Positions 59,611 to 64,000 of a stretch of DNA of 64,000 bases are shown here, in pieces. The stretch's first letter is position 1. Every line of letters starts with the position of its first letter. A program made the position numbers and the translations under genes. The stretch spans positions 42,386,646-42,450,645 of the forward strand of contig OX463778.1 in the NCBI GenBank assembly GCA_949825025.1, written 5' to 3'. The DNA is from Siphlonurus alternatus. Lineage: Eukaryota; Arthropoda; Insecta; Ephemeroptera; Siphlonuridae. A model generated the notes under the pieces. That model was not told the DNA's origin. It saw nothing but the letters and a program-made list of their open reading frames with translations, and ran no database searches.

Positions 59611-60268
59611 TGCGATCGGATAACTTTATTTGATATTATGATTATTATGAAGTTTCAGATAAGTGACACTGTCCTGACTGAAGTTCTGAAGTTTATTACT
59701 GCAATTAACCTACAATCAATAACTATTGATTTGATAATATTTAATTTTCAATCAATATAATACTATTTCTAAAACATGTGTAATTCATGTATCAATTTTG
59801 TGTTAGCTTTGACTATTTGTTTAATATATTATAATCCAAACTTATAGTGTTTATATGAATAAGCTACATCAACTTTTTTTTCTTAACTAAATTGTTATTG
59901 TTAATTATGTATTATAGTGAAATATTTCTGTCATCATGTTTCTTTTCCAGATGAAACAAAATTTTCATTCCTCTTCTCGAGCTTTAGGTCATTGAGGTAT
60001 AAATGTTTTTTTGTATAAATGAAATGTATCATGTTTATTTAAAATGAAATTTAAAAAAAAAAAAAAAATCATAATACATTTAAATTACCGTGTGATATTG
60101 TGAGCCATATTGTGGTAATCATTCAAAGACAGGGCCCTCCTGCTCTAATCTATATAATCACGGAGAAGCATTCGGGGGGGGGGGGGGGTCAGGCCGGTCA
60201 TATAATTATGTCCCTCCTACCCCCACCCCCTTCCTGAACGCTGCTCCAGGGGCTATAGCTAAGACCTA

Positions 60269-60361
60269 TGAATGAATGAATGAATGAATGAATGAATGAA
60301 TGAATGAATGAATGAATGAATGAATGAATGAATGAATGAATGAATGAATGAATGAATGAAT
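60269..60361. repeat. (TGAA)n microsatellite
   Basis: About 23 tandem TGAA units. Confidence 0.98.
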
Positions 60362-60369
60362 GGACAACA

Positions 60370-60510
60370 TGCATGACGTCAATAGGCGTCCAGTCTCTAT
60401 CCTTTTTATTAAAGATTCAGGGGTGCCAACTGAAATCACAGAACTTTCAATAATTATTTAAAAATAGTTCCGGGACTCAAAAAAATCTGAAAAAATTCAG
60501 AGTATAGCAT
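60370..60510. mobile_element. Partial foldback element, family 3 relic
   Basis: TGACGTCA at 60374, then TTTCAATAATTATTTAAAAA and AATCTGAAAAAATTCAG parallel the right half of the element at 32357-32660. The left half is missing. Confidence 0.6.
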
Positions 60511-60704
60511 AATTTAGTACCCTCAGAATAATATAATCATTATTTTTAGAAATAATTTATTCCTGCAATAAAATTTTTTCATGTATATTGTCCATTCTGA
60601 ATATCTCACAGTAATTTGATAATTATTTGATAACATAATGAGTTGTCGGGTCATCGTTCAAAAGATGTAGCATTAATATAGACGATATATTGTAATGATC
60701 TAAT

Positions 60705-61908
<1,204 letters not shown>

Positions 61909-63765
61909 TCTTACTATCACCTTCTCAATTTCGTTTTCTGGCAAGAACGTTAGTTTCGTTCCACGAACATTATTGAGAAGTAAAAACTTTTAGGTGTCGT
62001 AAAATAATGCTGCTCTTCTCTCTTACTGTATTTCTCAAAACTTTTCCACTAACTCTAACTTTATCTTCCTTTTTAATTTTTTTTTTATATCATTATTTTA
62101 TTAATTAACTGTCACAAGCAGAGCTAACGCTACTGCCTGTCTTATTTCCCTGCATCTCACAAATTGCGGCAAGGGTATAGAAAAATGAAAAACTGCTAGT
62201 AATTTGCCTGAAAAAGTAACGTTAAGGAAACATTTTGGCCATATATTTATCGAACAGAAGAAGCAAGTAAACTAAAGATCAATGATCCATGTAAATGTAC
62301 TATTGTTGTGAAATAGTAGCATCACTATATACATAGTTTACGTATGTAATTCAAACGTATACGCCCAGCTGTTTTCCAGCAACTCAAAATAATTGGTTTA
62401 TTTACAGTTTTCATGCGCACACACACTTCCTAATTCAATTAACATATTATCATGTTCTTGCAACATCGTGTGGGTAAAAAAACAGTATAATATTATATTG
62501 TATTTTTTTAAGTTGATGATTTACTGACAGTGCATGTTTTATAACTAAAGCATTATAATTATATTTATCAGTACATGAATTTTAAATAAAATATTTAAAT
62601 GATTTTTTTTAATATTTAGCTCCACCAACAAGGATTGCCGATGACCGTTGAAACTCCCAATGTGACGTCACATGCAAGGGCTTAATAGGCTTAATACAAT
62701 ATTATAAATTTATATATAATATATACCTAACGTGAGTAAGTAAATTATTATATTACAATTGAAATACTTAATAAATGAGAATATAAAATAATATATTTAT
62801 AAAATAAGTAATTAAGTCATTTTTATTCAAAATCCAGCAATTCTTTTGTATCTTTTGTATAAGGTCTATATAACCATGCACTCTACGAGTTCCCTTCCTT
62901 ACCTAATGCATGCAGTTTCGCAATATAGGGCGATAAAACGTTAGTGATAACTGATAACACACCGTTCTGGGATGCCAACTGTTTTTAAATATAATTTTAT
63001 TTAATTTATTACGATTGAGGCGTGATTTATGTTGTTTTGAGCAGCACACTTTATAAAAATAAATTATTTTTGTTCACTGAGGGTATGAGCAACACTAATA
63101 TGAAACAATTCATAGTATTAATACTTTTACCAAGATAATCTGATAAAAATGTTTAAAATATTAAAATAATATATTATAGTTATCAATATCCTAATATTAA
63201 TATATATATTATTTATTTATTATTATTTATTTATTTTATTTTAGTATTATTTTTAAAAATATTCAATATAATCTATGTATAAGCTTCTTAATTCGATAAA
63301 TATTTTGTATTTTTTTGTGCATGTAACATTATATGTAAAATGTATAATAAAATAAATAAAATATAAATAATCACTTATGTAAATGGGGTTGAAGTTAGTG
63401 TTTTTCCTTGACGTGTAATTTTAAATTTTACATTAATGTCGAACGATATGTTTTGTGTTCCCTGTTGTAAAAATTTGTTTTATATAACATCATGACGTCA
63501 AGATAAAAGCTTGAAGAGAGCAAAAAAGAAAATTAATCGAGCCACAAAATGCAGGCTCTTGTCAAAATCTAAATAAACGCCAACCTTTATTTAAAACAAA
63601 GTCAATCCTCATATATTAAGGGCTTAGCATATTTAAATGGTTTTTGTCTTCAAAAGAAGAAACTTCTGCATGTGGGAAATTTGTGTAAGGATGGTTGAAA
63701 TGAAAAGTGACACTGAAGCAAGCAAACATGCCCCGAGATGGTGAATTAGATAGGCAAATCGAATA
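61909..63765. other. AT-rich flank without recognised genes
   Basis: AT-rich sequence with TGACGTCA palindromes at 62663 and 63493. No exon or repeat family member could be supported. Confidence 0.6.
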
Positions 63766-63769
63766 ATTA

Positions 63770-64000
63770 CGCAGGCGGGTAGCGTCATTGCTGCCGCCGC
63801 TAATCCGGCTGTGTCAGCCCGAGCGCGTATTGCGCGGGGCGCGCTGCTCTAGATCGGATAAGTGCGCCATCCATCAGCGCCTGGAGATGGGGAGGGAATG
63901 AGGGTCGCTGTCGCCTAATCTGCAAGATAATCGTCAGCCCGGTCGCCGCGCCCTCATAAAGCCATTGCATCCGTGGCTCACCTCGCATAGAGTTCAGTTT
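63770..64000. other. GC-rich block at the right edge
   Basis: About 230 bp of abruptly GC-rich DNA with homeodomain-type words (TAATTA, CTAATCC, CCTAATC, TCATAAAG) and many CpGs. On the minus strand an ATGCGAG|GTGAGC donor-like site occurs at the outer edge, so the block could also be the intron side of an exon lying mainly outside the window. The open frame across it resembles no protein I know. Confidence 0.35.

Overview
The window is AT-rich, intron-rich eukaryotic DNA from an animal. Protein similarity points to an arthropod: the one bestrophin exon is almost identical to the fly protein as I remember it, and the C-terminus of the main gene ends in the arthropod-like ECWAFV. Many TA, TGAA and AAAT microsatellites, large introns and numerous foldback elements fit a large arthropod genome. 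A crustacean is my guess, but the sequence does not prove it.

Two genes can be recognised, both on the minus strand. (1) The 5' end of a bestrophin gene: coding exon 1 is at 15301-15371, with a TATA promoter near 15.94 kb. The rest of the gene must lie left of the window, so 1-15300 reads as its first intron. (2) A complete OXR1/mustard (TLDc family) gene runs from its start near 59257 to its stop at 27985. I rebuilt it exon by exon from splice sites and reading phase. The long form has an acidic N-terminus, LysM, a GRAM-like domain, a low-complexity linker, a conserved central block and the TLDc domain. Every junction keeps frame, giving about 1,046 or 1,059 residues depending on the exon 1 donor. 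Two in-frame microexons (30 and 18 nt) and a possible 27-codon cassette add variants. Two separate first exons inside the large intron (37.66-37.79 kb and 38.78-38.83 kb) would make TLDc-only proteins of about 277 and 250 residues.

Layout: 1-15.3 kb is the bestrophin intron and holds a 5.3-kb nest of palindromic transposons. The bestrophin promoter is at 15.9 kb. From 16 to 25 kb is intergenic with several miniature inverted-repeat elements. About 25.3-28.0 kb is the likely OXR1 3' UTR. The OXR1 gene occupies 28-59.3 kb. Its 5' flank (59.4-64 kb) holds a GC-rich promoter-like patch, a tandemly duplicated palindrome and an isolated GC-rich block at the right edge.

TLDc proteins are known to bind the V-ATPase and to protect against oxidative stress; bestrophins are Ca2+-activated anion channels. 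Nothing here links the two beyond same-strand neighbourhood. No bacterial or phage-type system is present. The most notable signals are the OXR1 isoform design, several TTAA-flanked foldback element families, and a strong excess of the palindrome TGACGTCA.
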